DNA of 64,000 nucleotides from Heliocidaris erythrogramma (lineage: Eukaryota > Echinodermata > Echinoidea > Camarodonta > Echinometridae). Shown here piece after piece: positions 46,196-57,589 of the stretch. The stretch's first letter is position 1. Every line of letters starts with the position of its first letter. Location of the stretch: contig CM046854.1 of NCBI GenBank assembly GCA_025617745.1, positions 60,903,606 to 60,967,605 on the forward strand. The letters are read 5' to 3'. A program made the translations under genes and the position numbers. The notes below the pieces were generated by a model. The model had not been told where the DNA came from. It saw only the letters and a program-made list of their open reading frames with translations, and did no database searches.

Positions 46196-46503
46196 AAAAT
46201 CTTTTTAGGTCCAAATTTAAATGGGCATTTCCAAGTGCACTTTTTTCTGTGTAGAAATTAAGACTGGCTACCAAAATAAAAAAGTCCTGCTAATATAAAA
46301 ATCGTTCTAACTTAACCCCAAGTAATTAAAAATTATGATAATGACAACAACAACAACAATATAGTAATGATAATAATAAAAAATCTGTAAGGCCCTAATT
46401 TAAACGGGCATTTCTAAGCGCACTGTTTTCTGTGTAGAAATTATGACTGGCTACCAAAATAAAAAAGGCCTGCTAATCGTTCTAACTTAACCTCAAGTAT
46501 TAA
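46196..46503 (+). repeat. Local duplication of a 120-bp block
   Basis: ggtccaaatttaaatgggca.. to ..cgttctaacttaacc at about 46207-46318 recurs at about 46392-46493. The copies are separated by AAT/CAA-rich microsatellite. Confidence 0.8.
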
Positions 46504-47567
46504 TTCAAAATAACCTTACAAAGTGACGATGCAATTGGTAATACCTAGCATGTGATGAAAGAAACATGGCAGTAAAAATATTGAATCTTGCTAGTGGTTT
46601 GATGGAAGAAAAGTTATTGTGATAAAAAAAAATAACTTAGAATTTCGAGACTGTCTTGGTATTCAGTGCTCTCTTTTTTTCTCATATTTCATAATCTATT
46701 TAAATTGTCAAAGATTCCAAATAAAATTGCCCCAAGAAATTAATGAATAAATGAATGAATTGATAAATTGATTAATGATATAAATGAATCATTGCATGGG
46801 GTCTTGTCCTTGTTAGCATAATGTATATCTGGCAAGAGATTCCATATATTTTGCTTTTTGAAAAATATGAGGCAAGGAGAAAAAGGTGATCTAAAATCTG
46901 GGACTGTGCGATTGTGTTTGTAGAGGTCTCAATGGAGCGGGGCTGGGATACGTGAAAAGAATTTCAATAATAAAATGCTTCAGGTTCAGTGTTATCTTCG
47001 TAAAAGCTAAAACGGCAGAGAAAGGGCCATCAATACCGCCGTTCAATACCCCTTACCCTCCCCGTGATCCGCCTATAGAACAAAAGCATAGCTTTCAGTA
47101 TTCTGATAAGCATGCCTTCACAAACGGGGACCGAATTCTAAGCGAAATTCGCGTCATGCGGGTGACAATTGACGCCCACGCTGGCTGGTGTACGCTTATT
47201 GTTACCTAACGTAATTTACATACAATTTGCATAATGACGGGTTTTTGCACGCGGCACGCGACCTTGGCACGTGGTCGAGTTCAAGGGAGACGTTGCTAGG
47301 GAAGTGCTCAACGGACCATAACGAGCTACGGGCAGCTTGTTTTCGTTTCGCACCGAAACTTTGAGCACCGTTTTCTCCGTTTTTTAAATTCCTTGGCTGA
47401 GTGTTTTCATGTTTTAAATCACTTTTTACAATGACTTCTGTTTTACTAATATATCAATGTTATACATAATTTTAAAGGTTATTAAGCAGAGATTCTAGAA
47501 CACAAGAAAACTGACATTTGCAATTTTGTGACTTCCACCTGAAAACGTCGCGTTTGGTCACATATAC
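46504..47567. other. No gene seen
   Basis: Unique sequence with an 85-codon plus ORF at 46952 lacking motifs. Confidence 0.45.
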
Positions 47568-50310
47568 TCTGGGATTATAGCTGCTGATATTACTGATCAT
47601 TACCCAATTTTTGTGGCCTTTCAAGATCCTTCGTTACATTCTAATGCAAATTCATTTAAAGACTATGTTGCTGAACTGTTTCACAATGATTTATCCCATA
47701 TACCATGTGAAAATGTAATGCGGTGTAAAGATGTAAATGGAGCATATTTTAAATTTTATGAAATGCTGAAACAGGTTTGTGATAAACATGCCTTATTGAA
47801 AGAAGTTAATATTTGTGTACAAGGGAAGAAAAATATTCCTCGACAACCATGGGTCACTAGAGCTATTTTAAAATCTATTAATAAAAAGGAGAAATTGTAT
47901 AAGGCGTACAAAGCATCTAACTTTGATGAGAAGCGTGGACAAAAGTACAAAAAATATATAAACACTTTGGTTACAGTTTTGAGGAATGCTAAGCGACTCC
48001 ACTTTAGTAATTTATTTTATGAAAACAAGAATGATAGTGAGAAGACGTGGAGAACTATTAATGATTTGTTGAATGGTGGAAATAAAAAGAAGGTTTTTGG
48101 TGTAGAAAAACTTATAATTTCTTGTGATGGAAAACACGAAATTGTAACTGCGGACAAAGAAATTGCAGAGCAATTTAATAAGTTTTTTGTTAGTGTAGCC
48201 CGAGCCAATCACAGGGGATTAGACATGACAACTCCAATTTTAAACAATATTTAGGAGATAGAAATGAAAAATCTTTATTTTGGAAACCAGTGACAGAGAT
48301 TGAGGTGTTTAATCACCTATGCGCCCTAGACATAAAGAAATCATATGGGTATGATAATTTACCGGTGCGACTTTTAAAGGACTCGGCCCAATATATCTCT
48401 AAACCATTGTCATATATATTTAATTTGTCTTTGGAAAACGGAATATTTCCGGAGTATCTTAAAACTGCTAAAGTAACACCTATATTTAAAAAAGGGGATA
48501 GAGATGATCCAGGAAATTATCGGCCAATTTCAGTACTACCAGTAATTGGGAAGGTATTCGAAAAAATTATAAATAACCGGTTAATTGATTTTTTGGAGAC
48601 AAATAATATTTTATATGAACATCAGTATGGTTTTCGTAAAAGCTATAGTACGAAGTTATCATGCGCCCTAGACATAAAGAAATCATATGGGTATGATAAT
48701 TTACCGGTGCGACTTTTAAAGGACTCGGCCCAATATATCTCTAAACCATTGTCATATATATTTAATTTGTCTTTGGAAAATGGAATATGTCCGGAGTATC
48801 TTAAAACTGCTAAAGTAACACCTATATTTAAAAAAGGGGATAGAGATGATCCAGGAAATTATCGGCCAATTTCAGTACTACCAGTAATTGGGAAGGTATT
48901 CGAAAAAATTATGAATAACCGGTTAATTGATTTTTTTGAGACAAATAATATTTTATATGAACATCAGTATGGTTTTCGTAAAAGCTATAGTACGAAGTTA
49001 TCATTAATTAATGTGGTGAATACATTGTTAAGAGCAGCGGATGATGGGAAACCAACTATTGCTATTTTTGTCGACTTTAAAAAAGCTTTTGATACTATAA
49101 ACCATGAAATTTTGTTAGAAAAAATGGTTCATTATGGAATACGAGGAGTAGCTTTGCAAAGTTTTATGCTATAAAGAAATAGTATCTAGTAAAATGAATG
49201 TACATTGTGGTGTACCACAAGGTTCTGTCCTTGGACCAACTCTGTTCTTAATTTACATTAATGATTTGCCAAATTCAACTAACTTTTTCCAGTTTAGGCT
49301 CTTTGCCGATGACTCAAACATATTTCATACGTTCAATGATAAACAAAAAGAAATTGATATGGTAGAGGTCAATACAAACTTAAAACAGATTCAGCATTGG
49401 TGCTGCTCAAATAAAGTTACTATTAATTTAAAGAAAACAAACTATATAGTCATTAGGAGTAGACAAAAACAAATTAATATTAAAGGGATCCTTAAAATTT
49501 CAGAAACTGAAATTGATGAAGTAAATGAGGCATTATTTGTTGGAATTTGTATTGATAAACATTTGACATGGAAGAATCACATTCAAGCAATAAATCGGTG
49601 CATTCGTAGAAAGGTTGGTATTTTGTTTAAGTTAAGACATTTTGTACCACAATCTATACTTATTCTCTTGTATAAATCGTTTATACAAACACATATACTT
49701 TATGGAATCGAAGTTTATATCAAACTTGAATTGTATTGCAATTAGTCAAAATATGGCAATGCGAGCAATCACCTTTAGTCCACTGAGAAGTGAGTCAAGA
49801 GCTTTATTCCAAAAACTTCAAATAATGGATATTTTTCAGCTACGCATTCTCGCAATAAATACATTTGTATACGATTTGTTAAATGGATATTTACCACATT
49901 CCCTGGTGAATTACTATCAGAATATACAGCATATTTATTCACAGTATTTATTTACAGTACCCATATCTCATTTATTTTGTTCTAGTTCTCTAGTCAAAAA
50001 ATTTGCCAAAGAGTTAAAGGGATCAATAACAACTAGCACCTGTGCTATCTTTTGATCCTTTTAACCACTCCATACTGTACACTATACACAAGTAAGATAT
50101 GTAGAACGGAAACAACTAGGCATGTACATTATGTATCAATCGTGCTTATTCCTGTTTTGCATGTCTTGCTGAATAACTTGTACTTTTGTAACAATATTAT
50201 AATAATACTTGTATAATATTATGTTATGATATGTTCTTTTTTATATTATATTCTTTGTATAATCATTATTGTAATATGTAAATGTACATATGTTGTTGTT
50301 AATAAACTTC
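47568..50310 (+). pseudogene. LINE ORF2 remnant with duplicated RT segment
   Basis: It starts in the last part of the endonuclease (GIIAADITDHYPIFVAF), so it is 5'-truncated. The RT linker follows (RQPWVTRAILKSINKKEKLY, SNLFYENKNDSEKTWRTIND). A frameshift near 48235 leads to the frame 48290-49174. Here a 114-residue segment (CALDIKKSYGYDNLPVRLLK to FRKSYSTKLS) is present twice in frame. It is followed by motif A (IFVDFKKAFDTINHEILL). After another break at about 49175, motif B (CGVPQGSVLGPTLFLIYIND) and the FADDSN catalytic box follow. A third shift near 49690 leads to the C-terminal end at 50055. The 3' UTR ends near 50318 at aataaacttcaaacttcag. Confidence 0.85.
48321..49004 (+). repeat. 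342-bp in-frame tandem duplication within RT
   Basis: The two copies (48321-48662 and 48663-49004) differ at only a few positions (for example aatatttccgg against aatatgtccgg, and aaataac against atgaataac). The length is exactly 114 codons, so the reading frame is kept. Confidence 0.95.
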
Positions 50311-50334
50311 AAACTTCAGAAATTACTCAACAGT

Positions 50335-51280
50335 GCACAAAATATGGAACTGCTCAATAAGACTTCTTGCCCGTTACATGTGGTGTTCCTCAAGGTTCAT
50401 TGTTAGGACCACTATTATTTTTGCTATATGTCAACGATATCCATATGTCATCCGATGTATGATACTACAGTTTTGTACAGTGATAATAATCTTGAAAATT
50501 TGTACAGAGTGGTTAATGACAACCTTAATAAGTGGTTTGCAGCGAATAGACCTTCTGTAAACCTGAAAAAGTGTAATTACATTCTATTTCGCAACTCCAC
50601 CAGAATGACTGACTTATCCCATAAAGAAATAAAACTTAAAGATGTGGTCCTACCTAGAGTGAATAAAACTAAGTTTCTCGGAGTCTATATTGATAGTCGT
50701 TTATCGTGGAAGTCACATTTTCGTACAGTTAAATTTAAAGTGTCAAAAAATGTTGGTATATTCTACAGACTCGCTTCTTATCTCCCGAATAATGTTCTTC
50801 GTATGCTCTATTGCTCACTTGTTCTTCCTTACTTTACATAATGTAACATTGTTTGGGGTAAGACTTTTCCTACAAGTCTCAACAAGTTGTGCGTCCTTCA
50901 GAAAAAAATAATTAGAATAATATCAGGCGCTCCTCCATTTACGCATACAAAACAATTGTTTCTCTCATTGAAATTGTTAACTTTAGCAGACATTAATGCT
51001 TTCCAACAATGCTGTTTCGTGTACAAATATGTAAATTCCCAACTTCCATCTCATATTTGCAGTATGTTTAATCACGGTTGTGATTTTCATGACCATAATA
51101 CAAGATCTTTCAATCAGATTCACATACCTAGGCAAAAAACTCTGATTTCAATATAATGTACGCTATAAAGGACCAAAATTATGGAATGAGTTACCAAATA
51201 GAATCGTGTGCTCCTTATCTGAACAAAGTTTTTCTCTCAAACTTAAGCAGAGTTTCATTGCGAACTATGCACTCGAATAA
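50335..51280 (+). pseudogene. Second LINE reverse transcriptase remnant
   Basis: It begins at motif B (TCGVPQGSLLGPLLFLLYVNDI near 50376) and lacks motif A. The region that should carry the YADD/FADD box is damaged: after SSDV a stop and shift lead to DNNLENLYRVVNDNLNKWF. It continues TKFLGVYIDSRLSWKSHF, a stop after VLPYFT, then LNKLCVLQKKIIRIISGAPP, and finally YKGPKLWNELPNRIVC in another frame. It is related to, but distinct from, the LINE immediately upstream. Multiple lesions make it inactive. Confidence 0.85.
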
Positions 51281-51555
51281 ATACACAACTTACATTTCTT
51301 AATCTCTTGTACTTATTCTTTTCTCACGGGTGATAAAATAAAAATCGGCTGATATTTGTCAACATAGCAAAAGCAATTCTAAATGACTCAAAAGATCCCT
51401 TTTCAAAGTCGCATTGATAAAAAGGTAATGTTTCCCAATTCCTCCTTCTTCTTTTCTCTCTCTTGAAAAAAAATATAACGAGTTCAGTGCTCAATGTATT
51501 CTGTTTAGGAGTGCTGACAAAACTAAATGTAATTGGAAAGATTAACATTAATATA

Positions 51556-52762
51556 TGTTTTCCCATCCAATTTCGCACTTAGTGCATGCAAAAGTAAAGA
51601 TAGGCCATTCAATTTTGCCCATAGTGCATGAGAAAAAGTAACACTATGAACACGATGACAAAGAGAGCGGACAAAATATACAGCTCCTCATTGTACCCTC
51701 CACAATTGCTCTGGTAGACAAAAGAACATCCCTTCATTGCTATTATGTAAAATAAGTAGAACGTGTGAATATGCACGTGACACCTGTTCTACATACTTTT
51801 ACATAATAGCAATCAAGGGATGTTCTTTTGTCTACCAGAACAACTGTGGAAGGTACAATGAGGAGCTGTATATTTTTTCCGCTTCTTGGTCGCCATGTTC
51901 ATAGTGTAAATAGGTCATTCAATTTCGCGGATAGGGAAGCCAACACCACCAATCGTCATTCAAATTCGCTATAGTGCAGCCAAGATGGTCATTTGCCATT
52001 CGTATTCGCTTTAGGGTAACCACATTCGCCAATTGTCATACAAATTCATACATAGTGCAGCCAAGTTCGCCCGTGAAACTCCCTCGAGCTAAATTAGAGC
52101 ATTCAATTTTGCCATTTTTATCTGATATTAAGACTTTCATATAAGAATAATTATAATTATGTACATTGTTTGTTAAACATTGAAATATTAAATTCTTTAG
52201 GAATGTCCTCTGACTTCTTTCAACTCATATTTTGCTTGTCGAGTTCTGCATTATTTATATTTGAAAAAGATCTCGCAGATAGAAAACAGAACGTTAACAA
52301 TAAAGTGTTAAATGTTGCGCAAACAGACCTTTCAAACATAATGCAGAAACTCGACAAACAAAATATGAGTTGAAAGAAATCAGAGGACATTCCTAAAGAA
52401 TTTAATCTTTAAACTTTAACAAACAATGTACATGATTATAATTATTCTTATATGTATTACTGTTTACAAATCATGTGAAGAGCTAAATTGATGCATTAGT
52501 TAGGAACATGATATTAGCGAAATTGAATGCTCTATTTTCAGTCACGTGTTCTTCCGTGCTAATTTCAATGCACTATGCGAATTTGAATGAGATTTTTACA
52601 CTTTTGCTTGCTCTATGGCGAATCTGACTGCCCATTACGAATTTTTGGCTGCCTTATGGCGATTTTGTATGACTAGTTTGAATTTTTGAATGACCTATAA
52701 CGAAATTGAATGAACTATTTAAACTCTTGCATGCACTAAGTGCGAAATTGGACGGGAAAACC
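51556..52762. mobile_element. Foldback element, 1.2 kb, TA duplication
   Basis: Ends TGTTTTCCCATCC and, inverted, GGTTTTCCCGTCC. They are followed in both arms by aatttcgcacttagtgcatg and repeated cattcaattt.gc..atagtgca motifs. TA flanks both ends. Copy 1 of the segmental duplication lacks it. Two internal palindromes (about 51674-51900 and about 52140-52455) look like smaller inverted-repeat elements nested in it. No ORF with recognisable domains. Confidence 0.75.
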
Positions 52763-53338
52763 TATACTACATCACCAATATAAAAGCAAAAACAAAGGTA
52801 GCCATTGAAATTTTAAGTGATATAAATAACACCAAAAAAAATTGAATGGAAGTTTTCCTGAAATATTACATTTAAAAAAAGCAGGCAAATATGAAATCGA
52901 TTATCTTATAAATACCTTATGAATCGTATTGTGAGGGACGTAAATAAACTTCAAGCTCAGTTAGAGTGCAAATTGACTTCACCCTCTAAAGGATATATCG
53001 TAAGCAAATACAATTAGCTCCAACATCCCCCTCCAAAATACATGGGACACGTTGCTAGTAAGGTGCACCCCCACCCCACCCCCTGATATTAAATCTGCAA
53101 ATGCCGAATGGTCATCCTTTTAAAAAGGGAGATATTTAATGACATTAACCATAGTTGAATTTTATAATAGAGATTTGGCAATGTAAAATAAAGTCCCCAC
53201 TAAAGAAATTATATAATTGCAGACTAAATAACAATCTAACCATTGGACATGTGTGTAGTGCATAGGTATAACAGGTAGTAAAGGAAGAGAAGATAGTAGT
53301 AGGGGCTGTTAAACGAAGGTCCACCAATAGTTTTGGTT

Positions 53339-54604
53339 TTAGAAATCGTGAGGGAATCCGGACGCGTTATAGGCACACATCTTTTGCCATGAATTATATA
53401 TCGTTGAATTAGCCCCCTCTTTGCTAATGCGTCTGGGTAAACGCTTTTCATAATCCAAAACCTTTGCTAATGCCTGGCAAAGAAACGGCGGTTTTCGAGC
53501 AGGAGTTAGGTATGTGCCTCTCTTTATTGAGCCATGTCGTTTCCACTTGAAGAATGAATTGTAAAGGGTATCATTTGATCCCACAAGATTGAGATAGTCA
53601 ACAAGTTCTCTCATGGAGCGAAAATCTTGGAGATGGATGAAAGAATTCGGGGGAGCGACTCGCTCATAATCTTCCCTCGGCGGCCCATAAACGATGGGCA
53701 AAAGGTCATGTTGTAGGGCATTTCCCCAAAACTTCTCCGTGATGTAATCTCTGCATTCGCTGTTCTCCAGGGCCAAGTAGAACTTGTAGGTACGGAGGCG
53801 CTTCCAGCAACTTTCGGAACTTCGAATGCAACCTGGTTTACCACACCCTCCGTAGATATCCACTTGGATGTGCTCGGAAAGTTTCTTGACAAAGGCGAAT
53901 CTTTTCCATTTAGTATCTCTACAATTTGATGCCGCCCAAGCCACCATATTAGGTCTTCCCTGAGCCCAGTTCCGACGGTCATCCTGAGCTATTTCTGGTG
54001 TGATTTTGTCGTAAGAACCATACGGAATGCAAAAAGTCGAGGATGGTCGATATGTGACGGTGTAGTTGTATAAGTGGTCATACTCTCTTTTCGGAAATGT
54101 ACGAGGTTCCAATGTGAAAAAAGCCCAGACTTGATGGGGAGGGCGTCTCTTCTGCATTTCCGCCCAGTCCCACTCTGATCGATGAACATCATGAACCACA
54201 ACATGGCTCTCCAGCATTGTCTCAAAGCTACTATCTACAACGAAACGCACCCCGCAATCTAATCCTGGACATTCCTCGACGAGTTCCGGCTCTTGATGCG
54301 TCTTACCGCCTACCCAGTGCTGGATCTGACGGTAACAAGGCGGCTTGGGCTCCGATGACTTCATTTGTGGTTCTTGGGCTTCATTTTTCAGTCGGGATCT
54401 AGAACTCTTTTCGTTTGCCTTAGACCCGGGTGTCGTAGGCCTAACAGCTGTTTGGTTATCAAACATGGTAAGTCCGCCTGTACGAATGCCTGCCGCCTGC
54501 ACCAAGTCGTGGCTATAACTCAGTATATTATATGCCGCATAGTATAGTGCAATCAACACGCATGTCACCATCATCAAAATCAGCATTTGTTGCTTCACCT
54601 TCAT
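53339..54604 (-). CDS. Alpha-1,3-fucosyltransferase (GT10 family), intact
   Basis: A GT10 enzyme would transfer fucose from GDP-fucose to N-acetylglucosamine-containing glycans in the Golgi. The proposed start, ATG at 54604 (MKVKQQMLILMM), gives 421 residues and matches copy 1. Next come a short cytosolic tail, one signal-anchor helix (about residues 7-27) and a stem. The GT10 blocks follow: RPPHQVWAFFTLEP, YNYTVTYRPSSTFCIPYGSY, NMVAWAASNC, HIQVDIYGGCGKPGC, the GDP-binding signature YKFYLALENSECRDYITEKF, then LLPIVYGPPREDYE and NSFIHLQDF. Possible N-glycosylation sites include NQT, NYT, NDT, NST and NAS. The frame stays open upstream to an ATG at 54706. That extension lies before a splice-acceptor-like junction, is not conserved in copy 1, and uses one LTR base, so I do not include it. 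The whole coding part is in one exon, as in many animal GT10 genes. The exact linkage made is not readable. Confidence 0.9.
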   Translation of the reverse strand: MKVKQQMLILMMVTCVLIALYYAAYNILSYSHDLVQAAGIRTGGLTMFDNQTAVRPTTPGSKANEKSSRSRLKNEAQEPQMKSSEPKPPCYRQIQHWVGGKTHQEPELVEECPGLDCGVRFVVDSSFETMLESHVVVHDVHRSEWDWAEMQKRRPPHQVWAFFTLEPRTFPKREYDHLYNYTVTYRPSSTFCIPYGSYDKITPEIAQDDRRNWAQGRPNMVAWAASNCRDTKWKRFAFVKKLSEHIQVDIYGGCGKPGCIRSSESCWKRLRTYKFYLALENSECRDYITEKFWGNALQHDLLPIVYGPPREDYERVAPPNSFIHLQDFRSMRELVDYLNLVGSNDTLYNSFFKWKRHGSIKRGTYLTPARKPPFLCQALAKVLDYEKRLPRRISKEGANSTIYNSWQKMCAYNASGFPHDF

Positions 54605-54620
54605 CGTCGTTTCGATACAA

Positions 54621-54645
54621 CCTAGAATATAAAACAGGAAGATGG
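54621..54645 (-). other. Candidate 3' splice acceptor of the intact gene
   Basis: On the minus strand cttcctgttttatattctag precedes gttgtatcgaaac, 17 nt upstream of the start codon. The pyrimidine-rich tract plus AG, and the sharp drop in similarity to copy 1 upstream of it, suggest a 5'-UTR intron. The LTR element lies inside that intron. Confidence 0.55.
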
Positions 54646-54705
54646 AATTGAATGCCAAAATAGCGAGAACCAATTCAATCGTACAATGTTCAACAGAGTT
54701 CAACA

Positions 54706-54887
54706 TGTAACATTATTGTTGTAGCGTTCATTATTATGCGGTTTTCTTGACTCGAACATCAGAGAGCATGCACAGGTTTTTACATGTGAGGAAGAAGTCG
54801 TTATTAAAGAGCATGAGTGCGCCCTCTCACTAAATATACATTATAGTCTGTCAGTTGAATAAATTACATAAACAGGATACTGTTACA
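54706..54887 (-). repeat. 3' LTR of the Ty3/gypsy element
   Basis: 182 bp; begins TGTAACA and ends TGTTACA (short inverted ends). It shares ttttcttgactcgaacatca, gtgcgccctct.actaaat and tatagtctgtcagttgaata with the other LTR. Its outer edge is about 100 bp upstream of the fucosyltransferase start codon. Confidence 0.9.
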
Positions 54888-55747
54888 TCCGCCCTTTTTC
54901 AGTTTTGTGCTCTCTAGTGTAAATATTGCTGGTGGTCAAAATATATTAACCAAGAGCCAAAGATATAAAAACAAATGCTGTAGTCTAAATTTTTACAATT
55001 TTTAATTATCAAATGCAGAACAGCATTAAAAAAAATCATTTTCTTTCAAAATGTTCCGTAAAATTCATTTCTCTCTTGCAAAAGTTTTGGCAAATTATGT
55101 CTGTTCATATGTAGTTGTTTTCCCTCGTCACTGGTTTTTTTTTTTTTGGGGGGGGGGGGGTTGAGAATGCCGAAACGGTCATCTGGAAACTATTAAATAC
55201 ATTCCTGTTCCAGAAAAAAAAAAGATAAACAAAATGTTATCGAAAACTTATAAAAGATTCTATCTTTGAATTGTCATAGAGTGTACTTTTCCTGTCCAGG
55301 ACAAAAAAAATTGTTTTGTATAAACCAAAGTGTTATGTAGAAAATTGCATTGAAGCATGGAAGTCTATAACTATGAATTGTCCATATAAAAATGAGAGAA
55401 ATTTTAATATCTCTCGGAAATAAATTCAGTTTATCATTCACAGTCTTTGGAGTGGTAGTCAGTTCCTTTCTAGTCCTTTCTAATCCATTCCTCAGGATCA
55501 TTATAAAGAAAAATACAACACAATGTAAGTCCAAATAGTTCAACAAAACAAAAATTCTGAGAACTTTTTGTCATTGGGCCGTCACTTGCCTATATTACCT
55601 GATAAAGTCCTTCATCCGTTCTGGCTCACGTCGCTGACGGGAGGATCGTCTCAAAGGGACACGGGACTCCGTCCTAGGAGACTCACACGGTGTAGGTGGG
55701 ACATCCGGGTTGAGACCAGTTGGAGCGTCTACCTCGGAGCGAGATCT

Positions 55748-55890
55748 GGGGGCGTTTCATGAAAGGACTTGTCAGATATTTTATCCGACAAATTTGCTCT
55801 CAGCCAATCAGATGCAAGGATTTCAGTAGCTTATAACAGTTGTCGGATAAAAATTAATATCCGACAACTTCCTTTCATGAAACGGTCCCC
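55748..55890. mobile_element. Short palindromic MITE (143 bp)
   Basis: Ends ggggcgtttcatgaaagg and, inverted, ggggaccgtttcatgaaagg, followed by a cttgtc.gatatt/tatccgacaa inverted stretch. It has a small loop containing agccaatcaga. Elements with cgtttcatgaa ends are widespread in animal genomes. It sits inside the LTR element. Target duplication unclear. Confidence 0.7.
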
Positions 55891-57585
55891 GGGTCTGGGA
55901 TTAGGGACCCTTGGTCTATGGTCGACTGGAGTCTTCGATCAGCCATCTCAGGGTAGGCAGAAGTGGGGATGAATTTTATTGATTTATTTCTTCTTGAAAT
56001 ATATTTAATCAGGATAACAAGAATCAGATATAGGTCCAAAATCTATTTTACATCCTCGTCCTGAACAGATAAAAAAGTAGGCCTAATACATAAAAATATA
56101 AATAATGAGAATCAATTACGCTAACAATCAAATACATCTATAATCCAATATAAATCAGAAGTAAAACTTCATGTATTTGTGAGAATAACAAGCATTACAA
56201 ATAAGTGTAGCAGGTAACAAAAGGGGAAACAGATTCATAATTCGAATTTAAAAAGCGAAATTGATAAAATGACTTTAAAACAAAAATGACTTTAAATTTA
56301 AAAAATCGGATTCATTTGATATAAATCAGATTTTTAAAATTTAAATAGACTTTTTATTATTTTTTTTATTTGTTTCAAATTTCATAGGAAATAATGTTCA
56401 ATTACAAATAAATCTTACCCTAATAATCATATCAATCTTAATCTTCTCATAAATTTTACTCCTAACAATTTTCTTAACAGTATATTTTGTAATTAAGCCC
56501 AATTAAAAATATTATAACCGACAAATCAAAATCCATTTGAGAAATCATCAATCTCATTGAATTAATTTCCCAACTTACATACATAGGAAACTTCCCTAGG
56601 GAATTTCCATTAAGTAGAGAAAATTCCCCCACTTTTTGTGTGCACTTAATCAAGCACGCAATTGTGTTTATTATATTCTATTTTCGTCCCCCAGTTACAT
56701 TGCCAAAAAATACGTTCCCCCTCCCCCTTTATCATCTGTACATCCATCATGCCAATAACGTCATTATGCAGAAGCGCGCGCAAGTGCACAAATTTTATCC
56801 AATTAAACTCTATTGATTTTAAATATTTATTTAATTCTTATTATTGCGTAGGTGAAGCTGAGATTAAACTAAGTTATCCAAATTCAACGCAAGAAAACAT
56901 TAATGATTATTCACATATCATAAAGTGGTAAAGCCCCGCTATAGCACCTGAAGAGCTCTTTGAAAGCTGCTGAGATACTTGCATGTGACGTGACACTGGA
57001 GACCAATCCTGCCTACTATAAGCAGACCATGTCCCATGATACACATTTTCAGTGCCTATTTTGTCAGTCTAGATGTTAATCTGTTGCCTCACTCTAAACT
57101 TCGTGTATGGTATAATTTTGATGAAAAATAAAGGAATGAGTCGCTTGTAAACGAAATAAGATGCCATTGTGTTTTCAGGTGCATGTAAAACGGCATTTTC
57201 GGCGTTTCAAGAGGGAATATATACCGTCCACATGGTCCATGCTATTATTCGGCGGGCTTTTCAATTCGAAAGTGTGGTTTCCTTGATTGATCATTGATCC
57301 TAATCCTGTATATTTACAAACAAAAGATTTTAGTTTTTTGAATTAGTTTCACTCCCCATTTAGAATGGCGCAATTTTACTTTCATTCGTTATAGGACGTC
57401 GTCTGCTTTTTTAATAGGCAGGATTGGTCACCGGTGTGACGTCATCAAAGCATCGCTATATAATCGCTCGGAAATAGTGATACATTATTTGACATATTTG
57501 TGGTTTTCTTTGAATAGGCCCTTTAGTTTGAACAGCAATTTCTTTGGCCCCGTTGCATTGCCAAAAGGATGGCTCTGGGCCGTAT
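55891..57585. other. Non-coding interior of the LTR element
   Basis: No integrase or RNase H motif was found on either strand. About 56380-56640 is strongly G-poor on the plus strand. About 56935-57475 has inverted arms (ccaatcctgcctactataagcaga against tctgctttttt.ataggcaggattgg), indicating a further foldback-type insertion. Confidence 0.45.
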
Positions 57586-57589
57586 TCTT

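Larger units (their letters stand above)
51333..54705 (-). repeat. Segmental duplication, copy 2 (main part)
   Basis: Collinear with 7985-11060. It carries a private foldback insertion (51556-52762) and ends abruptly at the LTR element at 54706. Homology with copy 1 resumes on the far side of that element at 60575. Confidence 0.85.

Noticed and set aside
54605..54706. 34-residue N-terminal extension of the intact fucosyltransferase
   Set aside because: It precedes a splice-acceptor-like junction, is not conserved in copy 1 (which has stops there), and its ATG needs a base of the inserted LTR.
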